64,000 nucleotides of DNA from assembly GCF_019175285.1 (NCBI RefSeq), contig NC_056525.1:132491613-132555612 (forward strand). Reading direction: 5' to 3'. Positions 33,535 to 44,299 of the stretch are shown piece after piece (the first letter of the stretch is position 1; each line of letters opens with the position of its first letter). Position numbers and translations under genes: made by a program. This stretch comes from Sceloporus undulatus. Taxonomy: Eukaryota > Chordata > Lepidosauria > Squamata > Phrynosomatidae. Under the pieces are notes generated by a model. It was not told the origin of the DNA, made no database searches, and saw only the letters and a list, made by a program, of their open reading frames with translations.

Positions 33535-35998
33535 CTGCAAGAAAAATAATAATCAGGCTTTCAGATAAGTTTGACTGAGACTTTACATGTAACATTAAAA
33601 TTCCTGTATCATGGTAGCATATATGAAGAAAGACTCTAGTGCATCTTTTATAGTGTGCTATAGATAAGTGACTGCTTTGTAAAGACACTATTTTGTATTT
33701 TGCTGTAAATGTTGAACCTCAGTGTTCTGTGGGCAAAAAACAACTATGGTAGTTCTGAAAACTTGAGGTTCATTCAGCATTGAGCTATACTACATAAAGA
33801 AACTCTTTGTATGGATCTACAATGAATACAGCACCTGAGTGCTTGAAACTACCTAATCAAATGGCCCATCATACTGTTCTATTTTTCCTTGCAAGTAATT
33901 ATTGACTTTTGGATTTAAATGCAATGCCATTGTGGGTAATATATGTTCAAGTTCTCAAAGTGAATTGCTTCTACTACTCTTATCAACCTTTGTCAACAAA
34001 AGGTGTTTGCCTGCATCCATTGTCTCTCTCAAATGTCACTGAGTTAAACTTAAGATCTAAAAAGTACTGTGGGCATAACATATCACAATTGCCTGGACAG
34101 AAGAATTCAAAACAAATGGGTCTCTTTATATTACAGAATTGGGAATTCAGTAAAAACAGTGCTAAATATGCTCATATGTAAGTTCCATCTTAATTGGACT
34201 AACAATACATTTCTATGCATGTTTACTTGAATGCAAATCTCAATGCATTTAATAGGGTTTAAGCTGGTCTAGAACTGCAGTTTAAATCATCCGCCACAGC
34301 TTTATAAACCTTCCCAGGGGCATCTTTCTGCTTTATTTGTCCTATCACTAAGAGAGACTAAGCTAGGCTATCTTTGTGACTGTGTTCTGCATGTAGAATG
34401 CTCTATAAACAGAGTTCTACATTTATTTATTTTTGGCCTAGTTTAAGGTGCACTGCATTTATGTTTTGAAATTATGTTCTGTTGTTGTGAAGATTATTCT
34501 GTTCTAATTTTAATTGGCTGTTTTGATATGAATTGTTTTTCCATCCCATTTTGGTCAAAAGGGGAGATATAAATCCAATAAAACAAAAGAAATGTTAAAT
34601 TGTATATCTCCTTTGATGCTGTAGGTGATTCATGAATATTTTTAACAATATCAACAATCACAATAATGTTGGTGCTGCCACTATTACTAAACACACAAAT
34701 AGCATAGATTTTGTATAATAGGAATACGTATATTTCTTCATTCCCTCTCACACACTTGTTCTTGAACTTTGGCAAGATCACAGGTTAATAACAGATTATT
34801 AAGAGTGGTAAGTAGCTTACTGTGAAGGAGTTAATTTCTTTATTTTACATGCTACCTTTGTGGTGCCAAGGTGGCACTACCTAAATCTCTCAATACCTTT
34901 CACTCTTGTTCACTGTGTGCCACCACTGCCATCAGTTTGTCAAGAGGATGGCAACTATCCCACCAGCTTGCCACCTAATTTGTGATGCGACATTTGAACT
35001 CAGTTCTCACCTCTATTGCCACCTACACTAGAACTCTCTCTAGATGTCAGCCCTCTGGGCCTCTTATACCCCGCCACCTTCAGTTATTCATTGACAGTTA
35101 TTCAGTGACAGCCATACACCCACTTTATGATGTATCTCAAACCTAACAGACTTTCCTATCTATTGGTAGCATTTTGAATGTGTTTCTTTAACCACTTCAG
35201 ACAACTGCTTGAACAAACAATAGGACTTTATTTACAAATCTGGTTGAATTCAGTGTCTTTCTTAGAGGATAGCATTCAAGATAGACAGTGTATAAATACT
35301 TTAGTAGTTACATGGTTTAGTAACTTCTTTTGCTTATCTTTGTAATTGTTTGTTTATAGCCTTATAAATGTTCCTTTACAGTCTAAGGTTTCACTGAAAC
35401 TTTATCTATCTTCTGTATCTTTTAATGCTTCTGGCTATCTGTGACTCCACTAGTCACCAAGCACTTTATCTCCCACAGGATACTATCACAACAATTTAAT
35501 TAAGAACTTTTCTCGTCCCTATCTCAGGTACCTAAAAACCCTTTCCCACTGCCCCTCACAGCAGCCTAATCTTGCCTCAGTGGCTCTTAACCCTTCAGAG
35601 TACAATAAACATCTCCCCTAACATGGATACATAAGCCTCCCTCAATCTCCTTGGCTGTTAACCCCATCGAGTTCAATAAAACTCTTCCCTAACTAACTTC
35701 AAATATGCCTCTGCTTCTCTTTTTATACTCGCTCCTGGGAGTAGCCTCCACCTTTCCTAGCTTAAGTCTCGTTGGCTGTTCCCAACATTGTAATCTGCCT
35801 GCGTTCTCTCTACAGCTTGGTCTCACCGCAATCATTAATCATAAACCTGGTTTTCTTGAAAAATAAAACCTCTTGTTGGATTTCAGCTCTCAGAAGCCCC
35901 AAACAGCAGGGTCATTAGTCAGATATTCTAGGATTCTTAGTTCAACAACAATGGGAAACCCAAATTTGAGAATCAACAAATTTTCCTAATTTATATAC

Positions 35999-36612
35999 AG
36001 TCAACCCTCCTTATCCACAGATGAGAAAGGGGCAGATATCCTCAATCCTCAATCCATGGATTTTTTATCCACAGATTCAAGCACTCCAAAAAAGTATAAA
36101 TTTCCAATAGCAAACCTTGACTTTCTATTTTATATAATGGACACCATTTTGCTCTGCCAATATATGTAAAGGGATTTGAGCATCCACAGATTTTGTTATG
36201 CACGGGGAGTCCTGGAACCAAATCCCAGAGAATAACAAGGGCCTGGTAGAGACTGGATCTATGCACCGGCCTGGGGTTGAAAGTAGAGTTCGGGAGAGCG
36301 GAGTGTCCACATGCTCCCAAGCCCTACTCCGTGCCATCTTGGTGCGCCACCATTTCCACAGCACATGCAACGGTGACATGCTTCATGCACCGCATCCAAA
36401 TGGTGTGGTACACAAAGAATGTCACAGCTCCACTCCAGGGCGCTTATGGTACCTCGGCAGCAGCGGAGAAAGGAGCCGCGTTTCACAGCTCCTTTTTCCA
36501 GGTGCATCGTTGCCGCGCCGTTTGGTTGGGGCAGCCATGATCTAGGGGAGAAAGGAGCGGCCTCTATGTGTCCCTTTCTCCTCATCTGTACAGCCCCAAG
36601 GTTCCACTGTAC
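35999..36612 (+). mobile_element. Tigger-like MITE interrupted by a GC-rich MITE
   Basis: The left part (35999-36238) starts acagtcaaccctccttatcc and ends aatcccagagaataacaa. The last bases, caaggttccactgta, reappear after the inserted element at 36597-36612. Internal motifs gatttgagcatccacagatt and agtcctggaaccaaat match the copies at 12.0 and 51.1 kb. Confidence 0.75.
36239..36596. mobile_element. GC-rich Harbinger-like MITE, CAA target duplication
   Basis: Begins gggcctggtagagactgg and ends ctcatctgtacagccc. CAA borders both sides (36236-36238, 36597-36599), and removing the element rejoins the Tigger-like repeat. The interior is GC-rich and unrelated to its flanks. Confidence 0.7.
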
Positions 36613-36705
36613 TACAGTTTTAATGTGCTCTTCCAGATTTTACCCGAAACACACACACACAAACCATTTTTCAATACATTGTAATTAATTACTGCTTTTT
36701 GGTGG

Positions 36706-37790
36706 GTGATACAGTCAGGAAATCAGAAGAAGATTAGGAACAGGAAGGGCTGCTATGAAAGAACTAGACAAAATTCTAAATTGCAAAGCTATACAGCTGA
36801 ACATTAAAGTTAGGATTGTTCAAGCCATTGTATTCCCTATTACCATGTATGGCTGTGAGAGCTAGACAGTGAACAAAGCAGATAGGAAGAAAATTAATTC
36901 ATTTGAGATGTAGTGCTGGAGAAGAGTACTGAGGATACTATGGTGCGTTACAGACCGCCGAAAAGCAGCGGCCTGCACCCGCCCCTTTCCCCACCGGATC
37001 AGGGTCTCAGTGGCCAGAGCGGCAGCCACTGAGGCCCCGATCCACCGCTTTCCAGGCCACTTCCCTGCAGCCTGGAAAGGGGTGTCCTTGGGGCTTGAAG
37101 CCCCAAGGACACCCCGCATCGGCGGGGAGGAGGAGAAAGGGACTGCTTGGCCCCTTTCTCCTCTGCGTCGCTGGGCACAGCCATCTAAAGGCTGCGCCCA
37201 GCGACACAAACCTGGAAAGAGCTTCGAAACAGAGCTCCTTCCGGGGCCGCGGAAAGGGCACACTATGCGCCCTCACACGGCCCCACTACATCACAACCGT
37301 GCCGCCCCGTTTAGAGGTGGCGCAGTCATGACGTAGTAATGGCGGCAGCTGTGTGGAACGGCCGCTGCCATTTTGTGCGTGCTCTGCGCGTCCTAGGTTG
37401 GGAGCGTCCAGAAAGGACAGCCCTTTGTAACCCTAGCATGCGCGGAGCGCACACTTTTAGGCCCATCTGTAACGGGCCTATGAACAGCTAAAAAGACTAG
37501 CAAAAGAGTCCTTGAACAGATCAAGCCTGAATTGAGGTTGTCACATTTTAGCCACATAATGAAAAAGCATGACTCATTAAAACAGACAATGCTAGTGGGA
37601 TAGGTGGAGAAAAATAGAAGGAGAGGAAGGCCACATGCCAGATGGATAGACTCAACCAGAGAAACCATGGGCCTAAGCGTACAGGACCTGAGCAGACAGG
37701 TGGAGGACAGGGGGTCTTGGAGATGTCTCATTCACAGTGTCGCCATGAGTTGAGATCAACTTGAAAGCAGCTAAAACAACAATACAGTAT
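36706..37790 (+). mobile_element. BovB LINE 3' end split by a GC-rich MITE
   Basis: BovB sequence runs 36706-36941 and resumes 37479-37790, with codons for ELDKILNCKAIQLNIKVRI and later RWIDSTRETMGLSVQDLSR. The 3' end reads cagctaaaacaacaa. The frame is decayed. Confidence 0.85.
36942..37478. mobile_element. GC-rich Harbinger-like MITE inserted in BovB, TAT target duplication
   Basis: The ends are ggtgcgttacagaccgcc and ggcccatctgtaacgggcc. TAT (36939-36941, 37479-37481) flanks both sides exactly where the BovB codons are interrupted. Several long chance frames inside (for example 36862-37263 minus) are not genes. It is related to the element at 23744-24068. Confidence 0.82.
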
Positions 37791-38053
37791 TTGCAACAAT
37801 AGAGTAGGAAGTGAATAATCTAAATAGTAATGAAAATATTTTTAAATGCTACTCAGGAACAGTTATTTTGGCTACTTCAAACCAATAATAGTCTTTAATG
37901 CAAAGGATGATAGAAAATTACTCTTTCAATGTAATATGCATATATAACCATTCTATAATTCTATATAACCATTATATAATTATATAATTCTATATAACTA
38001 TATAATTCTATATGACCATTATATATTCAGCATTACACAAAAATAATTTATAC

Positions 38054-38086
38054 TTTTCTGCTACTGCTGGCCAAGCTCACTGGCAT
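38054..38086 (-). CDS. MARCHF8: Possible 33-nt MARCHF8 microexon
   Basis: A run of ten T, then ctccttctaattgtgaag, leads into 33 nt coding MPVSLASSSRK, followed by gtataa. It is phase 0 at both ends, so it could sit between the start exon and the linker exon. Human MARCHF8 has MSHSSNISK at that place. The similarity is weak (Met, Ser-rich, final Lys), so this is only a candidate. The start and linker exons also join in frame without it. Confidence 0.3.
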
Positions 38087-39756
38087 CTTCACAATTAGAA
38101 GGAGAAAAAAAAAAGCCCAGTTACCTTTGGGGTTTCTTAACCTCACATCAGTCCCAGCAGTGGGATTCAAAAAAATTAGTGCTACCAAACATGTTTATCT
38201 CTTTGGTGCTATGTATTATACAGTCAACATCACACCATCTTTCTCTGTTGCACACACATGTATACACAGTTTTAAGCATTGCTATATAGCTGTGGTTCTT
38301 CACCAGTGGTATGTGTACCACTAATGGAACACAGAACTATTCTAGGTGGGGGAGATGTTTATATTTTATAGCAATAAAAATTATTCCCACTAGTTCTAAT
38401 GTATTCTTTAAAAAATTATATACTTTATATTTTACTTTTTGGTAGCAATAAAATCTATGCAAAAATATTACTGTGATTTTCCATTGATAATGTAATTATT
38501 TTTGTGTGTGTGTATATGCTTACTCTCAACAATACTATTGATTGGATTTATGTCCTTAAAAATTCACATGAATGACCAATATATCACCAGAATGCCAGTA
38601 AACTTAACATTCAAAGGAGAGAAAGAATTCCTCTTACTATCACAGTGAGACTTCAGATCCTTCGACAGATTGATTTGTGCGAATAAGACATGAAAGTCTA
38701 AAGACCAATGCTATGCATCATATGTTCCAAAAACAGAAAACTATTTGTTACCACTCAACCTTCTGAAATACAGAATTCCTCGGCTACATTCATGAATGCC
38801 ATCAAATGCACAGAAACAATTTGAGGAACATCAATTAATTGTAATAAATGGAAGAGGGAATGGAGGTTGGCTGAAGCATTCTAAATAAATATTTTGTGTA
38901 AATTATGAGAAATAGGAATATGAAAAATAGTTAGGAAAACTAGAATTATTTATACTATACAGACAGTACAATTCTATAGAAGCCCCCTGCGTTCAACTGG
39001 AGTTACTCTCAAATGTATATAGGATTGCTTTCACAAATGCTATTATTTCTCTACTTCCCCACTGCCAAAAATGACAAAGTGGCACATATTGAATTAAAAC
39101 AACCTATGAGATATAGAAACAGATTTTGGGAGCAACACAGGATAAATTTCTGTGGACTCACATAAGTCCTGTGAATGCTTAGATGCATATAAGTAGGCTT
39201 CTGCAGATTGCCCTTAAAAGAACCTCAGTCACAGATCATAGTAACTGTATATGAATATTCCATACCATGATGCCTTATCTGATCGACAGCAGACATTTTA
39301 TTCCAAAAATGCAAACTGCAATATATAGTTAACTGGAAAGAATTCAAGGAGTATATTTTCCTATTAAGAAATTACTATTCAAGTGCATTCTGTTAAAGAC
39401 TGAGAAAATTATAAAACATTTATCCTGAAATGTTCCTTGTATTGTATGCTATAATCATTACTCAAAATCTTACAGGTGTGGGACAGAAAGATTTTAATAA
39501 ATAAAAATACTAGTTGAGATATTTACGTTAATTTCAGCTACCTTTTTAGTTTATCAGAAGTAATCAAAAATGGGTTTACCGGTAAGATAAAGTAAGAAGC
39601 TGTAAATGTCAAACTGGTAATGGTAGGTGAAATGCTGTTACAGCAGGAATAGCAGGTGTTTAGCTATATTATATCTTAATTTTATTTTTAGTTATTTATT
39701 TACTCTATTCTTATTCCACCTAAAGCATAAAACCAACAAAAGCATTAAATTACCGT

Positions 39757-40180
39757 ATTTTCTGGAGTATCAAACGACTGGGCGTATAAGACGACCCCCA
39801 ACTTTTCTTGTTAAAATATAGAGTTTGGGATATACTCGCAGTATAAGACTACCCCTCTTCCAAATCCAAGGAGGGAGCAGGCTGGCGTCGATCGGAGCTC
39901 CCTCACAGCCTCTGTGGAGGCCTGGGAAGGAGGGAGCAGGCCGGTGGCGATCGCGCTGGCTGTGGAGCACCCTCACAGCCTCTGCAGAGGCCTGGGCCTC
40001 CTCAGAGGCCTGGGAAGGAGGGAGCAGGCTGGTGGCGATCATGCTGGGCGCGGAGCACCCTCGCAGCCTCTGCAGAGGCCTGGGAAGGAGGAAGCAGACC
40101 AGCGGCGATTGCATTGGCCGTGGAGCTCCCTCACGGCCTCTGTGGAGGCCTGGGTCTCTGCGGAGGTCTTTAGGAGAGAA
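39757..40180 (+). mobile_element. MITE carrying a tandem array (right end missing)
   Basis: The left end accgtattttctggagtatc and gggcgtataagacgac match the complete element at 42006-42500. Bases 39868-40165 are about five imperfect copies of a ~60-75 bp GC-rich unit containing ggagggagcaggc and cctctgcagaggcctggg. Confidence 0.75.
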
Positions 40181-40479
40181 CTACAGTAGAGCCATGTGTC
40201 ATTACAACCACATCAGATACCTGCAAGAACAGGTCTAGCTGTTACACAAGGTTTAACCTTGCAAAAACGCTCCCAGCTGTTGCCCAAACCTGGGTATCCA
40301 GATTCATGGCTGAGCTGAGTCTAGGAATACATTCTAACTTCACCCAGATGACAAAGGTAACCAAGGTCATCTCTATACACTAACCAGTCCTGAAGCCAAA
40401 CTGAAGTGGAGGTAGGTAACTCCTTTCATTCATGAGCCATTGGACAGCTGGGTATATCCTGCCTATTCTCATAATTCCA

Positions 40480-40550
40480 TAGCATTGAGCCAGGGCAGCT
40501 AAAGTGGTGTCAAATCAGATTATTTCTGCAGTGCAGATGCAGTCACAGTT
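40480..40550. mobile_element. Terminal fragment of a MITE family
   Basis: Reads tagcattgagccagggcagc, then aatcagattatttctgcagt. This matches the right end of the element at 49228-49439. Only one end is present. Confidence 0.6.
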
Positions 40551-40849
40551 GAAAATGTGGTGATATAACACCGATGGATGAAAGTTACTCAAGACTAATA
40601 ATCCACTTTACATTATCAGGGATTTAGAAACTGTCATAAAATCCACAATGATCCTTTTAATCTCAAGATGATACCAACAACTAAATTTTCAAGTTCTGGC
40701 TCACTGAATAGAAACAAATGGCTGTTGAAAATTCTATAACTTGGCTTTCCTCTTCATGACTATGTCTGTACTAGCTTTTGCTTCCCTTCAATAGCTACTA
40801 AATGGCAACACAAGCTTGATATCTCTGGGATATTTTATGTAATATTGTC

Positions 40850-41275
40850 AGTCAGTCAGTCAACCTTTATTAGGCATAGAAAACAACACGTGTTTACAAT
40901 AAATTACAATAAAATTTAAAATAAAATTTACAGAAACTTCAGGGTTGTTGTTTGAATTGGAGCCATAGTCTTGTTGCCTCCACTAGAAAATTGGCCATTA
41001 GCCTGGTTATATATGGGTTTCGATCTTCTAATAGAAATTCCACTGTTAACCCATTTAAAGAGATATTCATTTCCACTAACCTTCTTAACAATTTTTCTCT
41101 TGGGGTTACATACAGTGGACAAAGCAATACAATGTGATGGAGAACGTCTGGAGCGTGATCACAGTGACATACACGATTCAAAAATGGGGTCTGCTGATAT
41201 CTACTCCTTGTCACATTTGATGGATGTACATTTAGTCTTGCAAACAAAAAGGCCTTTCTTGACATTGTCTATATT
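40850..41275 (-). mobile_element. Non-LTR retrotransposon 3' end, family uncertain
   Basis: The minus-strand frame 40939-41265 (108 codons, uninterrupted) has CHCDHAPDVLHHIVLLCPLY, a Cys/His motif typical of the C-terminal part of non-LTR retrotransposon proteins. The 3' end is A-rich (about 40880-40930). It ends about 210 bp from the MARCHF8 start-codon exon. Confidence 0.6.
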
Positions 41276-41481
41276 ATATTGTCTATAATATCTGTAATCT
41301 TTTGTTACAGATTTTTAAAAACCATAAAATACATAGGTTATCTTTTTAAAAATCAACTGTCTTAAGAGGAAAAGCAGAAGCAGATTCAGTTTGAAATAAG
41401 AACACTGTAAAGTTATTCTTCCCCATTACTCAGAAAATTCTGATTATTTAGGTAGAAAAATGAAGAAGTGTTTGACAGTAC

Positions 41482-41659
41482 CTGTTCTTTCCCTTTAGCT
41501 TTGCTCTTAGATACTCTGGAAAAAGTAACATCCCGGGCTGGAATTACAGAAATACGATGCAATGGCATATTCATCACACTATCAATATAGAACTGGGCTT
41601 CTTACAAAGATGTAATTCCTGATATGAAGTTCATTATCTGCCTTTGTTAGTCCATGCAC
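41482..41659 (-). CDS. MARCHF8: MARCHF8 start-codon exon (coding 41482-41574)
   Basis: After the acceptor cttatttttag the exon has an 85-nt leader and then ATG at 41574. It codes MNMPLHRISVIPARDVTFSR, VSKSKAKGKEQ and ends CAG|gtactg. Human MARCHF8 begins [20 protein letters not shown]. The first ATG is chosen because it aligns with the human start; a second in-frame ATG is two codons on. The leader opens with a tiny upstream ORF (ATGGACTAA). Without the microexon the short form would be about 268 residues, against 291 in human. Confidence 0.92.
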
Positions 41660-41814
41660 CTAAAAATAAGTATTAATTTGAAAATTAGAGAAAAATAGTA
41701 GAAAACTGAGGAGAAACATACAACTGCATTAGTGACGTAGAACGAGAGTTGGAACTGATACTAATGGCCATATAGTCCAACCTAAAGTATCATTGGAAGG
41801 GGGGGGCACCTATC

Positions 41815-42518
41815 TGTTGTTGTGTGTCTTTAAGTTGTTTCTGTCTTATGGTGACTCCATTAAGGGATTTTCCAAGATTTGTTCAGAGGATGTTTGTCTT
41901 TGCCTTCCTCTGAAGCTGTGAGAGTGTGATTTGCTAATGTAATCCAGTGGATTCCCATGGCCAAGTGGGGATTCAAACCTGGTCTCCAATATTAAAACCA
42001 CTACCGTATTTTCTGGCGTATAAGACGACTCCCAACTTTTCATGTTAAAATATAGAGTTTGGGATATACTCAGCTACCCCTCTTCTAAATCCAAGGAGGG
42101 AGCAGGCCGGCAGCTATCGCGCCTGCTGCAAAGCTTCCTCACAGCCTCTGTGGAGGCCTGGGAAGAAGGGAGCAGGCCAGCAGCAATCGCGCTGGCTGCG
42201 GAGCTCCCTCATGGCCTCTGCGGAGGCCTGGGCCTCCTCAGAGGCCTGGGAAGGAGGGAGCAGGCCAGCGGCGATCGCACCGGCTGCGGACCTCCCTTGC
42301 GGCCTCTGCAGAGGCCTGGGAAGGAGGGAGCAGTCCAGTCGCGATCGCACTGGCTGCGGAGCTCCCTCGCGGCCTCTGCGGAGGCCTGGGCCTGGAAAGG
42401 CAGGAGCAGGCCAGGCTTAACCCGGCGTATAAGATGACACTCAACTTTGGAGAAGATTTTCATGGGTTAAAAAGTCATTTTATACACCAGAAAATACGGT
42501 ATATCATGCTGGATCTTG
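41815..42518 (-). repeat. tRNA-derived SINE (type A) split by a MITE
   Basis: The plus strand runs from ctgttgttgtgtgtctttaa to ggattcaaacctggtctcc and ccacta. It resumes after the MITE with tatatcatgctggatct, which matches the expected tacaccacactggctct with C-to-T and G-to-A type changes. Confidence 0.8.
42006..42500 (+). mobile_element. Complete MITE with TA target site and internal tandem array
   Basis: The ends are accgtattttctggcgtata and tatacaccagaaaatacggt, inverted, bounded by TA inside a SINE. Bases about 42085-42415 are 4-5 copies of a ~65-70 bp unit with gcgatcgcactggctgcgga, gagctccctcgcggcctct and gcggaggcctggg. It is the same family as 39757-40180. Confidence 0.85.
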
Positions 42519-42599
42519 ACCATCTATACTCTGTATTTAAAAGATGCATACTTACTACAGTCAGGAGACTGGAATTTCCTTACTTGTGATTTGATTTAT

Positions 42600-42875
42600 G
42601 CCTTAATCTCTGGAGCAGCAGAAAACAAACTTGTTCCATTTTCAATATGACATCCCTTCTCAGATTTAATCTTCTCTCAGCTCCCTAGGTTGTTTTTCAT
42701 AAGGCTTGATTTCCAGACTTACTATCATCTGAGCTGACCTCCTCTGGACACATCACAACCTGTCACTGTACTTCCTGAGCTATGGTGTTCAGAACAGGCC
42801 ATAGTATTCCAGGCTGACCAAAGCAAATTTGTGGCACTATTACTTCCTTGATCTCAGCAATATTTATAGACAATA
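42600..42875 (-). mobile_element. CR1 fragment
   Basis: The plus strand carries ctctggagcagcagaaaaca, ctcctctggacacatcacaa and tattccaggctgaccaaagc, all complements of the CR1 ORF2 3' end. Both ends are missing. Confidence 0.75.
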
Positions 42876-42892
42876 TTTGTGAGCACTAGTGA

Positions 42893-43440
42893 TGGCATAA
42901 ATACCCTAAAGGCATCAGATACTGTCTGATCTTAGAAACTATGGTACTAAACAGGCCGGGAGCTTCAGTTGGCTTCAGGGTGATGTGGGGGCATGGCCTT
43001 CAGATGACACATGCCCTGACTCCACCCCCAAGTTGGTGTCACACCACTCGCCTGACCAGATGGCAGTCAGCATTGCAGTGCTCCGGTGTTCTCATGTCAT
43101 AGAAGCACTTAAAAGCCAGTGCCGCAGCAGAAAAGCTGCCCTTTTTCTGCAGCAAAAAGGAGCAGTGTTTTGCCGTTTCTTTTTGGGCAGGAAAAATGCT
43201 GGATTGGGGCCACAGTGTGCGGTTGCTGAGGTCCTGATCCGGTGCTCAAAAGGGCCATCTGTACTGGCCCTAAGTAGGATCAGCTCTGGTTAGTACTTGG
43301 ATGGGAGAACAAATATTAGATGCTGTGGTCTATATTTCAGAGGAAGGAACTGACAAGTCCACCTTTGAGTATTCCTTGCCTAAGAAAATCCTATAAAATT
43401 AATTGGGTCACTATAAGTTGACGGACGACTTAAAGACCAT
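42893..43440 (+). repeat. 5S-rRNA-derived SINE split by a MITE
   Basis: The 5S-like head (cataaataccctaaaggcat, gtctgatcttagaaact) is interrupted at 42942 and resumes at 43271 with taagtaggatcagctctggt, tagtacttggatgggagaac and gatgctgtggtc. The tail follows: cttgcctaagaaaatcctat, gggtcactataagttgac. Confidence 0.82.
42943..43270. mobile_element. Harbinger-like MITE inserted in the 5S SINE
   Basis: The ends are ggtactaaacaggccgg and gggccatctgtactggccc. Known 5S sequence reads GAAGCTAAG across the site, so the right TAA is the target copy and the left copy has become TAT. It is 328 bp, GC-rich and without a transposase. It is related to 54756-55109. Confidence 0.78.
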
Positions 43441-43999
43441 TACATTAGTGGTGGGCAAATGGAACCTGTATCAAAATGCTGATGACTACAGTGCTACTGT
43501 TTTTCAGCTACTCCTCTCTCAACGTCTTAGTTCCCCTCTCCCATATCCACAGCACATATTGAGTCCCCACTGGACTGTTATGGATAACCCCCTTCAAAGG
43601 ACCAGTAAAGAATGGAATTTTCTCCACCCTACTGATATCTCCCTATTTGATATGAATGTTCTATTCTGTTCTTCCTAACCTTCGAACGTTTACTCCCAGA
43701 ACTGAATTCAGTATTAGTATATAAAGTAGGACAGTGTTAACAATAAGAAAGGCCCATATTGAGCAAGCATTTCCAAGCCAATACATGCAGTTTGGGTATT
43801 CCAAACAAGTAATTACAATAGCAATACTTTGGCTGAATTGTGAACTCTAAGCCTTTCTGAAGAATTTGGAAGCTATGTACATATGCAGGAAATGCTTATA
43901 GTATAGAAATAAGAAATGAGGCAGCATTTAACAAAATAAATATTCTGCACCAGGATGAGAATTAGTGTAGAATTTAAAGAACATGCCTTGGCCAAGTTA

Positions 44000-44135
44000 C
44001 ACTCTTTCAGCCTCAGAAGAAAGTAAAAGGACCAGATGTTCTCTGAACAAATCTTGCCAAGAAAAACCCACGATAGGCGCGCTTTAGGATCATCATAGTT
44101 GGACACAACCTGAAGGCATACAAGAACAACAAAAT
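44000..44135 (+). repeat. tRNA-derived SINE (type A), 3' half
   Basis: Reads ctttcagcctcagaagaaag, ctgaacaaatcttgccaag and gacacaacctgaaggcat, then a CAA-rich end. Confidence 0.75.
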
Positions 44136-44202
44136 CACAGAAGTCACTCCTACTTTAGTGTTAGTGATTCATATCTAACCTCATCAAATTGTTTGGTATA
44201 GT

Positions 44203-44290
44203 ACCCGTACAGACAGGCCAAAATACAGCATACTATGCATGTCTCCTAAGAGTCTGGATGCCGCGCCAAAGCCATGCTCCAGTCCTAAAT
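44203..44290. mobile_element. Harbinger-like MITE fragment (one end)
   Basis: acccgtacagacaggccaaa matches the end of the 23186-23307 element. The other end is lost at the start of the BovB copy. Confidence 0.5.
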
Positions 44291-44299
44291 GGGTCTTAG

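Larger units (their letters stand above)
33535..41481 (-). other. MARCHF8: MARCHF8 intron(s) between start exon and linker exon
   Basis: Repeats include a LINE-type tail (about 34490-34590), a hAT-like fragment (about 35878-35985), Tigger-like and Harbinger-like nested elements (35999-36612), BovB with a nested MITE (36706-37790), a tandem-array MITE (39757-40180), a MITE end (40480-40550) and a non-LTR fragment (40850-41275). 33535-34480, 34600-35870, 37800-38040 and 38100-39750 hold nothing that I can assign, apart from AT-rich repeats near 37945-38025. Confidence 0.7.

Noticed and set aside
35000-35870. Possible solo LTR (pyrimidine-rich, AATAAA motifs)
   Set aside because: No matching terminal dinucleotides, duplicated flank or partner copy could be found, so it is left unassigned.
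36862-37336. Several 61-133 codon frames on both strands
   Set aside because: They lie in a GC-rich MITE inserted in BovB; no homology or splice sites.
38287-38345. hAT-like end (gtggttcttcaccagtgg)
   Set aside because: Only one end is seen and no target duplication, too little to annotate.
39868-40170. Regular repeats that could suggest a CRISPR-like array
   Set aside because: Units are contiguous without unique spacers and lie inside a eukaryotic MITE with a second copy at 42.1 kb.
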